Assembly: GCF_033343995.1 (NCBI RefSeq)
Contig: NZ_CP137573.1
Span: 1,798,001-1,862,000, forward strand
Reading direction: 5' to 3'
Length of the DNA: 64,000 bases
Source of the DNA: Streptomyces sp. HUAS YS2
GTDB lineage: Bacteria; Actinomycetota; Actinomycetes; Streptomycetales; Streptomycetaceae
A model generated the notes under the pieces. That model was not told the origin of the DNA and ran no database searches. It saw only the letters and a list, made by a program, of their open reading frames with translations. The stretch's first letter is position 1. Each line of letters opens with the position of its first letter. Below are positions 23,624-35,898 of this stretch, piece by piece. Both the position numbers and the translations under genes were made by a program.

Positions 23624-24186
23624 CGGACACTCAGGAAGTTCAGGAGAAGCACGTGACGGGTGCCACCATCTGGCTCACCGGTCTGCCGAGCGCCGGCAAG
23701 ACGACCATCGCGTACGAACTCGCCGGCCGGCTGCGCGGCGAGGGCCACCGGGTCGAGGTGCTCGACGGCGACGAGATCCGCGAGTTCCTCTCCGCGGGCC
23801 TCGGCTTCAGCCGCGAGGACCGGCACACCAACGTGCAGCGGATCGGCTTCGTCGCGGAGCTGCTCGCCTCGAACGGCGTGAAGGTCCTCGTCCCGGTCAT
23901 CGCGCCGTACGAGGACAGCCGCGAGGCGGTTCGGGGGCGGCACGCGTCCGAGAACACGCCGTACGTCGAGGTGCACGTCGCCACTCCGGTGGAGGTGTGC
24001 TCCGAGCGTGACGTCAAGGGTCTGTACGCCAAGCAGGCAGCGGGCGAGATCAGCGGCCTGACCGGCGTCGACGACCCGTACGACGAGCCGAAGAACCCCG
24101 ATCTGCGGATCGAGTCCCACACCCAGACCGTGCAGGAGTCGGCAGCACAGCTCCACAAGCTGCTCACCGAGAGGGGTCTCGCATGA
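23620..24186 (+). CDS. cysC: Adenylyl-sulfate (APS) kinase
   Basis: Phosphorylates APS to PAPS. The P-loop WLTGLPSAGKTTIAYELAG and the APS-binding GFSREDRHTNVQRIGFVAE are intact, and the C-terminal DPYDEPKNPDLRIES is typical. The ATG at 23620 overlaps the cysH stop as ATGA, matching the coupling used elsewhere in this operon, and gives 188 residues. A GTG at 23653 with AGGAG 6 nt upstream starts just before the conserved domain (177 residues) and is a good alternative start. The next gene, cysD, also begins with an ATGA overlap. Confidence 0.93.
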   Translation: MTDTQEVQEKHVTGATIWLTGLPSAGKTTIAYELAGRLRGEGHRVEVLDGDEIREFLSAGLGFSREDRHTNVQRIGFVAELLASNGVKVLVPVIAPYEDSREAVRGRHASENTPYVEVHVATPVEVCSERDVKGLYAKQAAGEISGLTGVDDPYDEPKNPDLRIESHTQTVQESAAQLHKLLTERGLA

Positions 24187-25118
24187 CGACCGTCGCTCAC
24201 GTCCACGACACCACGGACAGCCCGTTCGCGCTGTCGCACCTGGACTCGCTGGAGTCCGAGGCGGTGCACATCTTCCGTGAGGTGGCGGGTGAGTTCGAGC
24301 GGCCGGTGATCCTGTTCTCCGGCGGCAAGGACTCCATCGTCATGCTGCACCTGGCGCTGAAGGCGTTCGCCCCCGCGGCGATCCCGTTCACGCTGCTGCA
24401 CGTCGACACCGGGCACAACTTCCCCGAGGTCCTCGAGTACCGCGACCGCGTGGTCGCCCAGCACGGGCTGCGGCTGCACGTCGCGTCCGTGCAGGAGTAC
24501 ATCGACGCCGGCAAGCTGCGCGAGCGCCCCGACGGCACCCGCAATCCGCTGCAGACGGTGCCGCTTACCGAGGCGATCCAGCAGCACCGCTTCGACGCGG
24601 TGTTCGGCGGCGGCCGCCGCGACGAGGAGAAGGCCCGCGCCAAGGAGCGCGTGTTCTCCCTCCGCGACGAGTTCTCCCAGTGGGACCCGCGCCGGCAGCG
24701 CCCGGAGCTGTGGCAGCTCTACAACGGCCGGCACGCCCCGGGCGAGCACGTCCGTGTGTTCCCGCTGTCCAACTGGACCGAGCTGGACGTCTGGCAGTAC
24801 ATCCAGCGCGAGGCCATCGAGCTGCCGGAGATCTACTTCGCCCACGAGCGCGAGGTGTTCGCCCGCAGCGGCATGTGGCTGACCGCCGGCGACTGGGGCG
24901 GCCCGAAGGAGACCGAGACGGTCGAGACGCGGCTGGTCCGCTACCGCACCGTCGGCGACATGTCCTGCACCGGCGCCGTCGACTCCGACGCCACCACGCT
25001 CGACGCCGTGATCGCCGAGATCGCCGCCTCCCGCCTCACCGAGCGGGGCGCGACCCGCGCCGACGACAAGATGTCCGAGGCCGCGATGGAAGACCGCAAG
25101 CGCGAAGGGTACTTCTAA
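24183..25118 (+). CDS. cysD: Sulfate adenylyltransferase subunit 2
   Basis: A 311-residue PP-loop ATP pyrophosphatase. The motif LFSGGKDSIVMLHLALKAF lies near residue 45 and the conserved FGGGRRDEEKARAKERVFS, LSNWTELDVWQYI and TVGDMSCTGAVDS segments follow. With the GTPase CysN it makes APS from ATP and sulfate. It overlaps cysC by four bases and shares one base with cysN, so expression of the heterodimer is coupled. Confidence 0.97.
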   Translation: MTTVAHVHDTTDSPFALSHLDSLESEAVHIFREVAGEFERPVILFSGGKDSIVMLHLALKAFAPAAIPFTLLHVDTGHNFPEVLEYRDRVVAQHGLRLHVASVQEYIDAGKLRERPDGTRNPLQTVPLTEAIQQHRFDAVFGGGRRDEEKARAKERVFSLRDEFSQWDPRRQRPELWQLYNGRHAPGEHVRVFPLSNWTELDVWQYIQREAIELPEIYFAHEREVFARSGMWLTAGDWGGPKETETVETRLVRYRTVGDMSCTGAVDSDATTLDAVIAEIAASRLTERGATRADDKMSEAAMEDRKREGYF

Positions 25119-26464
25119 TGAGCACGTCCACCGAGCAGCTGTCCGAGCAGCTGGCGGCCACCACCCTGCTGCGCTTCGCCACCGCCGGGTCCGTCGACGA
25201 CGGCAAGTCCACCCTGGTGGGCCGGCTCCTGCACGACTCCAAGTCGGTGCTCGCCGACCAGCTGGAGGCCGTCGAGCACGCCTCCCGGTCCCGCGGCCAG
25301 GAGGCTCCGGACCTGGCGCTGCTCACCGACGGTCTGCGGGCAGAGCGCGAGCAGGGCATCACCATCGACGTGGCGTACCGCTACTTCGCGACCCCGCGCC
25401 GCCGGTTCATCCTCGCCGACACCCCCGGGCACGTGCAGTACACCCGGAACATGGTCACCGGCGCCTCGACGGCCGAGCTGGCCGTGGTCCTGGTCGACGC
25501 CCGCAACGGCGTCGTCGAGCAGACCCGCCGGCACGCCGCGGTGGCCGCGCTGCTGCGCGTCCCGCACGTGGTCCTGGCCGTGAACAAGATGGACCTGGTC
25601 GACTACCAGGAGTCCGTCTTCGCCGCGATCGCCGAGGAGTTCACCACGTACGCCTCCGAGCTGGGCGTCCCGGAGATCACCGCGATCCCGATCTCCGCGC
25701 TGGCCGGCGACAACGTGGTGGAGCCGTCCGCCAACATGGACTGGTACGGCGGCCCGACGGTCCTGGAGCACCTGGAGACCGTGCCGGTCAGCCACGATCT
25801 GACGGCCTGCCACGCGCGCTTCCCGGTGCAGTACGTGATCCGTCCGCAGACCGCCGAGCACCCGGACTACCGGGGCTACGCCGGTCAGATCGCGGCCGGC
25901 GCGTTCCGGGTCGGCGAGCAGATCACCGTGCTGCCCTCGGGCAAGACCTCCACGATCACCGGGATCGACGCGCTCGGCGAGTCCGTCGACATCGCCTGGG
26001 CGCCGCAGTCGGTGACGATCCGGCTGGCCGACGACATCGACATCTCGCGCGGCGACCTGCTCGCCCCGAGCGGCGACGCCCCGGCCACCAGCCAGGACGT
26101 CGTCGCCACCGTCTGCCACGTGGCGGACCAGCCGCTCACCGTGGGCCAGCGGGTGCTGCTCAAGCACACCACCCGCACGGTCAAGGCGATCGTCAAGGAG
26201 ATCCCGTCCCGGCTGACGCTGGACGACCTCTCCCAGCACCCCGAGCCGGGGCAGCTCGTCGCCAACGACATCGGCCAGGTGAAGGTCCGTACCGCCGAGC
26301 CGCTCGCGCTCGACGCGTACGCGGACTCCCGGCGCACCGGTTCGTTCCTGCTGATCGACCCCGCTGACGGCACCACGCTGGCGGCCGGCATGGCGGGCGA
26401 GTCCTTCGTCTCCGCCAAGGCCGCGGCCGACGCCGACGACGACGCGGAAGGGTGGGACTTCTAG
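25118..26464 (+). CDS. cysN: Sulfate adenylyltransferase subunit 1 (GTPase)
   Basis: A 448-residue EF-Tu-like GTPase. Visible G motifs are GSVDDGKSTLVGRLL (G1), DTPGHVQYTRNM (G3) and NKMDLVDY (G4), followed by the beta-barrel domains of the family. It couples GTP hydrolysis to APS synthesis by CysD. The ATG shares its A with the cysD stop (TAATG). The protein ends in an acidic tail (ADADDDAEGWDF). No APS kinase domain is fused, in keeping with a separate cysC. Confidence 0.96.
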   Translation: MSTSTEQLSEQLAATTLLRFATAGSVDDGKSTLVGRLLHDSKSVLADQLEAVEHASRSRGQEAPDLALLTDGLRAEREQGITIDVAYRYFATPRRRFILADTPGHVQYTRNMVTGASTAELAVVLVDARNGVVEQTRRHAAVAALLRVPHVVLAVNKMDLVDYQESVFAAIAEEFTTYASELGVPEITAIPISALAGDNVVEPSANMDWYGGPTVLEHLETVPVSHDLTACHARFPVQYVIRPQTAEHPDYRGYAGQIAAGAFRVGEQITVLPSGKTSTITGIDALGESVDIAWAPQSVTIRLADDIDISRGDLLAPSGDAPATSQDVVATVCHVADQPLTVGQRVLLKHTTRTVKAIVKEIPSRLTLDDLSQHPEPGQLVANDIGQVKVRTAEPLALDAYADSRRTGSFLLIDPADGTTLAAGMAGESFVSAKAAADADDDAEGWDF

Positions 26465-26563
26465 ATGACCGACGTCTACGCGTCCTTCGCCAAGGAGGGC
26501 GGCCGGGTGGGCTCCGGCGCCCTCGGCGCCGGCATGGGAGGTGTCGCGCGATGTGCGTGCTGA
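26465..26563 (+). CDS. Possible 32-residue ORF directly after cysN
   Basis: The ATG at 26465 is the first base after the cysN stop. The ORF reads MTDVYASFAKEGGRVG followed by a Gly-rich segment and ends RCAC. Its first half looks like real protein. It has no strong ribosome binding site of its own but could be reached by reinitiation. It overlaps the next mini-ORF (26551). It may be a decayed gene or a short regulator of the transporter genes. Confidence 0.3.
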   Translation: MTDVYASFAKEGGRVGSGALGAGMGGVARCAC

Positions 26564-26646
26564 CACCGATGCGCGCCGTACGCGGCGCCGTGCCGCTCCA
26601 CCCGCTCCACCACTCACGACACAGACGAAGACTTCGAAGACCCTGA
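26551..26646 (+). CDS. Possible 31-residue Arg/His-rich ORF before ssuA
   Basis: GGAGGT (26537-26542) stands 8 nt before the ATG at 26551, the best ribosome binding site in this gap. The ORF begins MCVLTPMRAVRG, ends HSRHRRRLRRP and stops 13 bp before the GTG of the substrate-binding protein. A cysteine codon at position 2 makes a regulatory leader possible. No family recognised. Confidence 0.3.
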   Translation: MCVLTPMRAVRGAVPLHPLHHSRHRRRLRRP

Positions 26647-26659
26647 GGGGACAACCTCC

Positions 26660-27766
26660 GTGCCTGCCTCCCGTACCACCCTGCGCCGCTCCATCGCCGC
26701 CGCCGCGGCCCTGCCGCTGCTGATCGGCGCGCTCGCCTCCTGCGGCTACGGCTCCGAGGCCAAGAACGACGAGAAGAAGGTGGCGACCGAGGGCGAGAAG
26801 CTCTCCGCCGACGCGGTCCGGCTCGGGTACTTCCCGAACCTGACGCACGCCACCGCCCTGGTGGGACACCAGGAAGGCATCTTCCAGAAGGAACTGGGCG
26901 GCACCGAGCTGAAGGTCTCCACCTTCAACGCCGGCCCGTCCGAGATCGAGGCGCTGAACGCCGGCTCGATCGACATCGGCTTCATCGGCCCGTCGCCGTC
27001 CATCAACGGCTACACCAAGTCCAAGGGCACCAACCTGCGCATCGTCGGCGGCTCGGCCTCCGGCGGCGTGAAGCTGGTCGTGAACCCGGACAAGATCAAG
27101 ACCCTGGACGACGTCAAGGGCAAGCGGATCGCCACCCCGCAGCTCGGCAACACGCAGGACGTGGCCTTCCTCAACTGGGTCTCGGAGAAGGGCTGGAAGG
27201 TCGACGCCCAGAGCGGCAAGGGCGACGTCTCCGTGCTCCGCACCGACAACAAGGTCACTCCGGACGCCTACAAGTCCGGTTCCATCGACGGCGCGTGGGT
27301 GCCGGAGCCGACCGCGTCGAAGCTGGTCAGCGAGGGCGCGAAGGTGCTGCTCGACGAGTCCGACCTGTGGCCGGACAAGAAGTTCGTGATCACGAACATC
27401 ATCGTGTCGCAGAAGTTCCTGAAGGAGCACCCGGACGTCGTCGAGGCGGTGCTGCGCGGTTCGGTGAAGACCAACGCGTGGATCAACGCCAACCCGGAGA
27501 AGGCGAAGGCCTCGGCCAACGCCAAGCTGGCGAAGCTGTCCGGCAAGCCGCTCGGTGACAAGGTCATCAACGGCGCCTGGCCGTCGATCCAGTTCACCAA
27601 CGACCCGCTGGCCGCCACCCTCCAGGCCCAGGCGGACCACGCGGTGAAGGCCGGTCTCCTGGAGAAGCCCGACCTGAAGGGCATCTACGACCTGACGGCC
27701 CTGAACAAGGTCCTGAAGGCCGCCGGTCAGCCCGTGGTCTCCGACGCCGGTCTCGGCGCCAAGTAA
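26660..27766 (+). CDS. ssuA: Aliphatic sulfonate ABC transporter, substrate-binding lipoprotein
   Basis: A 368-residue lipoprotein: basic start, hydrophobic stretch and lipobox LASCG near residue 29, then an NMT1/SsuA-like periplasmic-binding domain (RLGYFPNLTHATALVGHQEG, GSIDIGFIGPSPSINGYTKS, IDGAWVPEPTASKLV). The GTG at 26660 follows GAGGGGA. The gene lies in the sulfur operon with ATPase and permease genes after it, so sulfonate, or possibly sulfate ester, import is likely. Other members of the family bind nitrate or taurine, so the exact ligand is inferred from context. Confidence 0.87.
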   Translation: MPASRTTLRRSIAAAAALPLLIGALASCGYGSEAKNDEKKVATEGEKLSADAVRLGYFPNLTHATALVGHQEGIFQKELGGTELKVSTFNAGPSEIEALNAGSIDIGFIGPSPSINGYTKSKGTNLRIVGGSASGGVKLVVNPDKIKTLDDVKGKRIATPQLGNTQDVAFLNWVSEKGWKVDAQSGKGDVSVLRTDNKVTPDAYKSGSIDGAWVPEPTASKLVSEGAKVLLDESDLWPDKKFVITNIIVSQKFLKEHPDVVEAVLRGSVKTNAWINANPEKAKASANAKLAKLSGKPLGDKVINGAWPSIQFTNDPLAATLQAQADHAVKAGLLEKPDLKGIYDLTALNKVLKAAGQPVVSDAGLGAK

Positions 27767-27803
27767 CCCGACCAGCAGCCCAGTTCCCCAGGAGGTGACG
27801 ACC

Positions 27804-28598
27804 ATGGCCACGACCGCCACGCTCGCCAAGGCCGAGGACCGCGCGGTGCAGACGCACGCGGCCCGCATCGAGCACGTCTCGAAGTCCTTCGGCGGGCCCA
27901 AGGGCGGGCAGCTCGTCCTCGACGACATCTCGCTCGATGTCGCCCCGGGCGAGTTCGTCACCCTCCTGGGGGCCTCGGGCTGCGGCAAGTCGACGCTGCT
28001 CAACCTGGTCGCCGGGCTCGACCGGCCGTCCGCGGGGTCCATCGAGACCCCCGGCGGCCGGCCGGCCCTGATGTTCCAGGAGCACGCCCTGTTCCCGTGG
28101 CTCACCGCGGGCAAGAACATCGAGCTCGCGCTGAAGCTGCGCGGGCTCCCCAAGGCCGAACGCCGGCCCGAGGCCGAGCGGCTGCTCGAACTCGTCCGGC
28201 TCGGCGGCTCGTACGGCAAGCGGGTGCACGAGCTGTCCGGCGGCATGCGCCAGCGCGTGGCGCTCGCCCGGGCGCTCGCCCAGGACAGCGACCTGCTCCT
28301 GATGGACGAGCCGTTCGCGGCGCTCGACGCCATCACCCGGGACGTGCTGCACGACGAGCTGACCCGGATCTGGCGGGAGACGAAGCTGTCCGTGCTCTTC
28401 GTCACCCACAACGTGCGCGAGGCCGTGCGGCTGGCCGAGCGCGTGGTGCTGCTGTCGTCCCGGCCCGGCCGGATCGCCCGGGAATGGACGATCGACATCC
28501 CGCAGCCGCGCCGCATCGAGGACGCCGCCGTGGCGGAGCTGTCCGTCGAGATCACCGAAGAACTGCGTGGGGAGATCCGCCGTCATGGCCAGCACTGA
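27804..28598 (+). CDS. ssuB: Sulfonate ABC transporter ATP-binding protein
   Basis: A 264-residue ABC ATPase of the NitT/SsuB/TauB type: Walker A GASGCGKSTLLNLVAG, Q-loop MFQEHALFPW, signature LSGGMRQRVALARAL, Walker B LLLMDEPFAALD and the switch histidine VTHNVREAVRLAE. The ATG at 27804 has AGGAGG (27790-27795) 8 nt upstream. The last 14 bp overlap the permease gene. Confidence 0.92.
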   Translation: MATTATLAKAEDRAVQTHAARIEHVSKSFGGPKGGQLVLDDISLDVAPGEFVTLLGASGCGKSTLLNLVAGLDRPSAGSIETPGGRPALMFQEHALFPWLTAGKNIELALKLRGLPKAERRPEAERLLELVRLGGSYGKRVHELSGGMRQRVALARALAQDSDLLLMDEPFAALDAITRDVLHDELTRIWRETKLSVLFVTHNVREAVRLAERVVLLSSRPGRIAREWTIDIPQPRRIEDAAVAELSVEITEELRGEIRRHGQH

Positions 28599-29484
28599 GA
28601 CGACCGAGGCCGTCGAGCCGGTCAAGACCGACGACCTCGCGGGACTGGAGGCCGGACTCGACGCGCTGGACAGCGTGCAGATCCGCCGCGCCCCGGTGCG
28701 TGAGGTGCTGCTGAAGAAGGTCCTGCCGCCCGCCCTGGCCGTCGCGCTGGTGCTGGTCGTCTGGCAGCTGCTCGTCGTCGCGAAGGTCGCCGACGAGGGC
28801 AAGCTGCCGTCGCCCGGCGCGGTCTGGGACAGCCTCTCCGACATGTGGCTGCAGGGCACGCTCCTCGAAGTCCTGTGGACCAGCGTGTCGCGGGCCCTGC
28901 TCGGCTTCCTGCTGGCGCTCGCCATCGGTACGCCGCTGGGCCTGCTGGTGGCCCGGGTCGGCGCGGTGCGCGCGGCGATCGGCCCGATCCTGTCCGGTCT
29001 GCAGTCGCTGCCGTCGGTCGCCTGGGTGGCACCCGCGGTCCTGTGGCTCGGCCTCAACGACAGCATGATGTACGCCGTCATCCTGCTCGGCGCGGTCCCG
29101 TCCATCGCCAACGGCCTGGTGGCCGGCGTCGACCAGGTGCCGCCGCTGTTCCTGCGGGCCGGGCGGACCCTGGGCGCGACCGGGCTCAAGGGCGCGTGGC
29201 ACATCGTCATGCCGGCCGCGCTGCCCGGCTACCTGGCGGGCCTGAAGCAGGGCTGGGCGTTCTCCTGGCGTTCGCTGATGGCCGCCGAGATCATCGCCTC
29301 CTCGCCCGACCTGGGCCTGGGCCTGGGCCAGCTCCTGGAGAACGGCCGGAACAACTTCGACATGCCGGGGATCTTCCTCGCGATCATCCTGATCCTGCTC
29401 GTCGGCGTCGCCATCGACCTGCTGATCTTCAGCCCGCTGGAGCGCGCCGTGCTGCGCCGCCGCGGCCTGCTGGTGAAGGCCTGA
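28585..29484 (+). CDS. ssuC: Sulfonate ABC transporter permease
   Basis: A 299-residue inner-membrane protein with about six helices and the permease EAA-type loop around RAGRTLGATGLKGAWHIVMP. The N-terminal 45 residues are soluble and acidic. The ATG at 28585 overlaps the ATPase gene by 14 bp, with GGGGAG at 28569-28574 as RBS. It completes the ssuABC-type importer, fed by the lipoprotein at 26660. Confidence 0.92.
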   Translation: MASTETTEAVEPVKTDDLAGLEAGLDALDSVQIRRAPVREVLLKKVLPPALAVALVLVVWQLLVVAKVADEGKLPSPGAVWDSLSDMWLQGTLLEVLWTSVSRALLGFLLALAIGTPLGLLVARVGAVRAAIGPILSGLQSLPSVAWVAPAVLWLGLNDSMMYAVILLGAVPSIANGLVAGVDQVPPLFLRAGRTLGATGLKGAWHIVMPAALPGYLAGLKQGWAFSWRSLMAAEIIASSPDLGLGLGQLLENGRNNFDMPGIFLAIILILLVGVAIDLLIFSPLERAVLRRRGLLVKA

Positions 29485-29490
29485 GATTCC

Positions 29491-30225
29491 ATGAACCCCG
29501 TTCTTTTCGTCATCGCCCACGGCAGCCGTGATCCGCGGCACGCGGCGACCGTGCACGCGCTGGTGCGCGGCGTGCGCTCGCTGCGGCCGGGGCTGCGCGT
29601 GGAGACGGCGTTCCTGGACTTCAACCTGCCGTCCGTGACCGGGGTGCTCGACCGGCTCGCGGCGGAGGGGGTGCGGGACGTGGTGGCGCTGCCGCTGCTG
29701 CTGACCCGGGCCTTCCACGCCAAGTCCGACATCCCCGCCGTGCTCCGCGAGGCCCCCGCGTCCTTGCGGATCCGGCAGGCGGAGGTGCTCGGCCCGTCGC
29801 CGCTGCTGCTCGCGGCGGTGGAGCGACGACTGTACGAGGCCGGGCTCAGCCCTGCCGACAAGAGCGCGACCGGGGTCGTCCTGGCCTCGGCGGGCTCCAC
29901 CGACCCGGAGGCGATCGCAGCGATCGCACAGACGGCGCGGGAGCTGCGGCGCACCGGTTGGTGCTCCGTGCGGCCTGCGTTCGCCTCCGCATCTCTCCCC
30001 CGCACCGAGGACGCCGTCCGGGCGCTGCGCGCCGACGGCGTCCGCCGGGTCGCGGTCGCCCCGTACGTGATCGCCCCCGGCCGGCTCCCCGATCGCATCG
30101 CGGCGGGTGCCCGCGACGGCGGGGCCGACGTACTGGCCGACGTCCTCGGCCCGTCTCCGGAGCTGGCCCGGCTGCTGCTCGACCGCTACGACCAGGCGTC
30201 GGCCCGGGAGCGCGTGGCCGCCTGA
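29491..30225 (+). CDS. Sirohydrochlorin chelatase (CbiX/SirB-type)
   Basis: A 244-residue protein with two CbiX-like halves. The first opens with VLFVIAHGSRDPRHAATVHA, whose histidine is the metal-binding catalytic residue, and has PLLLTRAFHAKSDIPAVL with the second histidine. It inserts Fe2+ (siroheme) or Co2+ (cobalamin) into sirohydrochlorin. As the last gene of the sulfur operon, 7 bp after the permease, it most likely makes siroheme for the sulfite reductase at the head of the operon. Confidence 0.88.
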   Translation: MNPVLFVIAHGSRDPRHAATVHALVRGVRSLRPGLRVETAFLDFNLPSVTGVLDRLAAEGVRDVVALPLLLTRAFHAKSDIPAVLREAPASLRIRQAEVLGPSPLLLAAVERRLYEAGLSPADKSATGVVLASAGSTDPEAIAAIAQTARELRRTGWCSVRPAFASASLPRTEDAVRALRADGVRRVAVAPYVIAPGRLPDRIAAGARDGGADVLADVLGPSPELARLLLDRYDQASARERVAA

Positions 30226-30258
30226 GCGTCGTCGCCACGAATCCGGTGGATTCTCCAA

Positions 30259-30290
30259 GGCACCGAGGTCGATCTCTTGACCTCGGTGCC
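30259..30290 (+). terminator. 12-bp hairpin ending the sulfur operon
   Basis: GGCACCGAGGTC (30259-30270) pairs perfectly with GACCTCGGTGCC (30279-30290) around an 8-nt loop, followed by TTCTGTCG. It lies 34 bp after the stop of the chelatase gene and is the clear end of the cys/ssu transcription unit. Confidence 0.75.
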
Positions 30291-30349
30291 TTCTGTCGTC
30301 GAGTCTTGTGGTCGTTCGACCCATGACCACCGAAGGAGGCGACCCGCGG

Positions 30350-30427
30350 ATGTGCATCCACTCCGATCTCGGTCGCCTCGCCCAGCTCACCGTCTGGGTT
30401 CCGGGTCGCATCGCGCACGGCTGCTGA
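30350..30427 (+). CDS. Possible 25-residue leader peptide of the molybdenum hydroxylase operon
   Basis: AAGGAGG (30333-30339) is followed after 10 nt by ATG at 30350; the ORF begins MCIHSDLGRLAQ, ends RIAHGC and stops at 30425-30427. An in-frame ATG at 30323 would lengthen it by nine residues but lacks an RBS. Cysteine codons stand at the second and last positions. It lies 149 bp before the FeS/FAD subunit gene with three hairpins between, the layout of an attenuator. I do not recognise a family with certainty. Confidence 0.5.
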   Translation: MCIHSDLGRLAQLTVWVPGRIAHGC

Positions 30428-30441
30428 CACGCCGTCCTGTC

Positions 30442-30539
30442 GTGCCGCCCGTCCGCGGCACTTTCCGGGTTTGATGTCTCCCTCTCCTGGCACGTCGTTG
30501 TCGCGTGCCGTTTTGCGCGCGCCTCTCCCGAGTGGCGCG
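30442..30539 (+). promoter_or_regulatory. Three consecutive hairpins before the FeS/FAD subunit gene
   Basis: GTGCCGC/GCGGCAC (30442-30448, 30455-30461), GGCACG/CGTGCC (30489-30494, 30504-30509, followed by GTTTTG) and CGCGCC/GGCGCG (30518-30523, 30534-30539) lie in order after the putative leader peptide. The middle one, with its T-run, looks terminator-like. CGTGCC of the middle hairpin can also pair with GGCACT sequence of the first, allowing alternative folds. Confidence 0.4.
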
Positions 30540-30576
30540 GCTGAACACAGAAAGCTGCCCGAAATTGGCGAACCTC

Positions 30577-34404
<3,828 letters not shown>

Positions 34405-34412
<8 letters not shown>

Positions 34413-35223
34413 CATGACGTGGTTCGCCGCGGTCGCGCGGCTGCGGGCACGCCGGGAGGCCGGCGTGCTCGTGACCGTCGCGACCGTGCGCGGCCACGCC
34501 CCGCGCGACGCCGGCGCGAAACTGGTCGTGGGGCAGGTCGAGACCTGGGGCTCGATCGGCGGCGGCAACGTGGAGGCCGTCGCGATCGACCGGGCCCGGG
34601 AGATGATCGCCGCCGCCGAACCGGCGCCGGAGTTCATCGACTTCGCCCTGAACGAGAAGGTGTCCAACCGGCACGGCGTGCAGTGCTGCGGCGGCACCGT
34701 CCAGGTGCTGCTCGAACCGCTGCCGGTGGCACGGGCGGTGGCGGTCTTCGGCGTCGGGCACGTCGGTCTCGAACTGGCGCGCATCCTGGCCCGTCAGGAC
34801 CTCGACCTCCATCTCGTCGACAGCCGGGCCGACATGCTCACCGAGGAACGGCTCGCCGTGCTGGACGACTCGGTGGCTCAGGTGCACGCGCATCACGCTC
34901 CGCTGTTGCCCGAGCAGGTCCTCGAGGAGTTGCCGCGCGGCACCCATGTCCTGATCATGACGCACGACCACGCCGAGGACGCCGCTCTGTGCGACGTCGC
35001 CCTGCGTACGCCCGGTCTCGGCTCCATCGGGCTGATCGGGTCGGCGGCCAAGTGGGCGCGGTTCCGCAAGCGCCTCTCCACCGAGGGCGGTCACGACGAC
35101 GCCACCATCGATCGGATCAAGACCCCGATCGGGCTGGCCGACATCACCGGCAAGGAACCCGCGACCATCGCCGTGAGCGTCGCCGCCGATCTGCTGCGCG
35201 TGTTCGAGACCGAGAGGAGCTGA
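34405..35223 (+). CDS. xdhC: XdhC molybdenum-cofactor chaperone
   Basis: A 272-residue XdhC-type protein: an N-terminal XdhC/CoxI domain (VRGHAPRDAGAKLVV, then GSIGGGNVEAVAIDRA and HGVQCCGGTVQVLLE) and a C-terminal Rossmann domain (VAVFGVGHVGLELARILARQ, GLIGSAAKWARFRKRL). It binds molybdenum cofactor, helps its sulfuration and delivers it to the XdhB subunit. The GTG at 34405 overlaps xdhB by 8 bp; the ATG at 34414, one base after the xdhB stop, is equally possible. Confidence 0.92.
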
Positions 35224-35249
35224 CGCCCCGCCGGCACCGCGCGTGCGGA

Positions 35250-35855
35250 TCAGCCGAAGTCGAGGCCGCCGGTGCGGGTGCGCTTGATCTCGAACAGGTC
35301 CGGGTGGCCGGCGAGGACGCGGAAGCTGTCGAAGAGTTCGGCCGCCTTCTCGCCGCGCGGGATCGCCCGCAGCACCGGGCCGAACCAGGCCGTGCCGTCG
35401 ACGTGGATCGTGGGGGTGCCGACATAGCCGCCGGCCTCCGGGTCCTTGCCGGCGTCGTGGCTGACCCGCACCGCCTCGTCGTGCGCGGCGTCGTGCGCGG
35501 CGGCGGCCAGTCCGGCCGGGAGGCCCAGCTCGGCGAGCGATTCGGCGACGACGGCGTCGAAGTCCTCGTTCTTCTTCTCGTGGATCCGGGTGCCGTACGC
35601 GGTGTAGAGGTCCCGCAGCACCTCGGGGCCGTGCTGCGCGGCAGCCGCGGCGGCGACCCGGACCGGGCCGATCGACTTGTCGACGAGCGTGCGGTACCAG
35701 TCCGGGAGTTCGTTGCCCTCGTTGTGGAAGTACAGGCTCATCACATGGAAGCGCAGCTCTATGTCGCGCTGCCGCTCGACTTCCAGCATCCAGCGGGAGG
35801 TGATCCAGGCGAACGGGCAGGCGGGGTCGAAATAGAAGTCCACAGTCGTTGTCAT
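35250..35855 (-). CDS. Mycothiol-dependent nitroreductase-like DsbA protein (Rv2466c type)
   Basis: A 201-residue thioredoxin-fold protein with the active site DPACPFAW near residue 10 and a cis-Pro region [11 protein letters not shown]. The CPxA active site and the overall pattern match the actinobacterial Rv2466c group, which uses mycothiol to reduce substrates, and which lacks a signal peptide as here. TAGGGT stands 7 nt before the ATG and no RBS is visible, so the message is probably leaderless. It converges on xdhC. Confidence 0.85.
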   Translation of the reverse strand: MTTTVDFYFDPACPFAWITSRWMLEVERQRDIELRFHVMSLYFHNEGNELPDWYRTLVDKSIGPVRVAAAAAAQHGPEVLRDLYTAYGTRIHEKKNEDFDAVVAESLAELGLPAGLAAAAHDAAHDEAVRVSHDAGKDPEAGGYVGTPTIHVDGTAWFGPVLRAIPRGEKAAELFDSFRVLAGHPDLFEIKRTRTGGLDFG

Positions 35856-35862
35856 GGTGGGA

Positions 35863-35868
35863 ACCCTA
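35863..35868 (-). promoter_or_regulatory. -10 element TAGGGT of leaderless DsbA-like gene
   Basis: On the minus strand TAGGGT, seven bases, then the ATG at 35855. The gap to the upstream gene is only 43 bp, so the promoter is compact. Confidence 0.45.
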
Positions 35869-35898
35869 GCCCCGGACCGGCCCGTCGGGGCGGGCCAT

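Noticed and set aside
25115..28555. 1146-codon open frame opposite cysN and ssuABC
   Set aside because: Antisense shadow of four clear sulfur genes; Val/Asp/Arg/Gly-biased composition and no domain.
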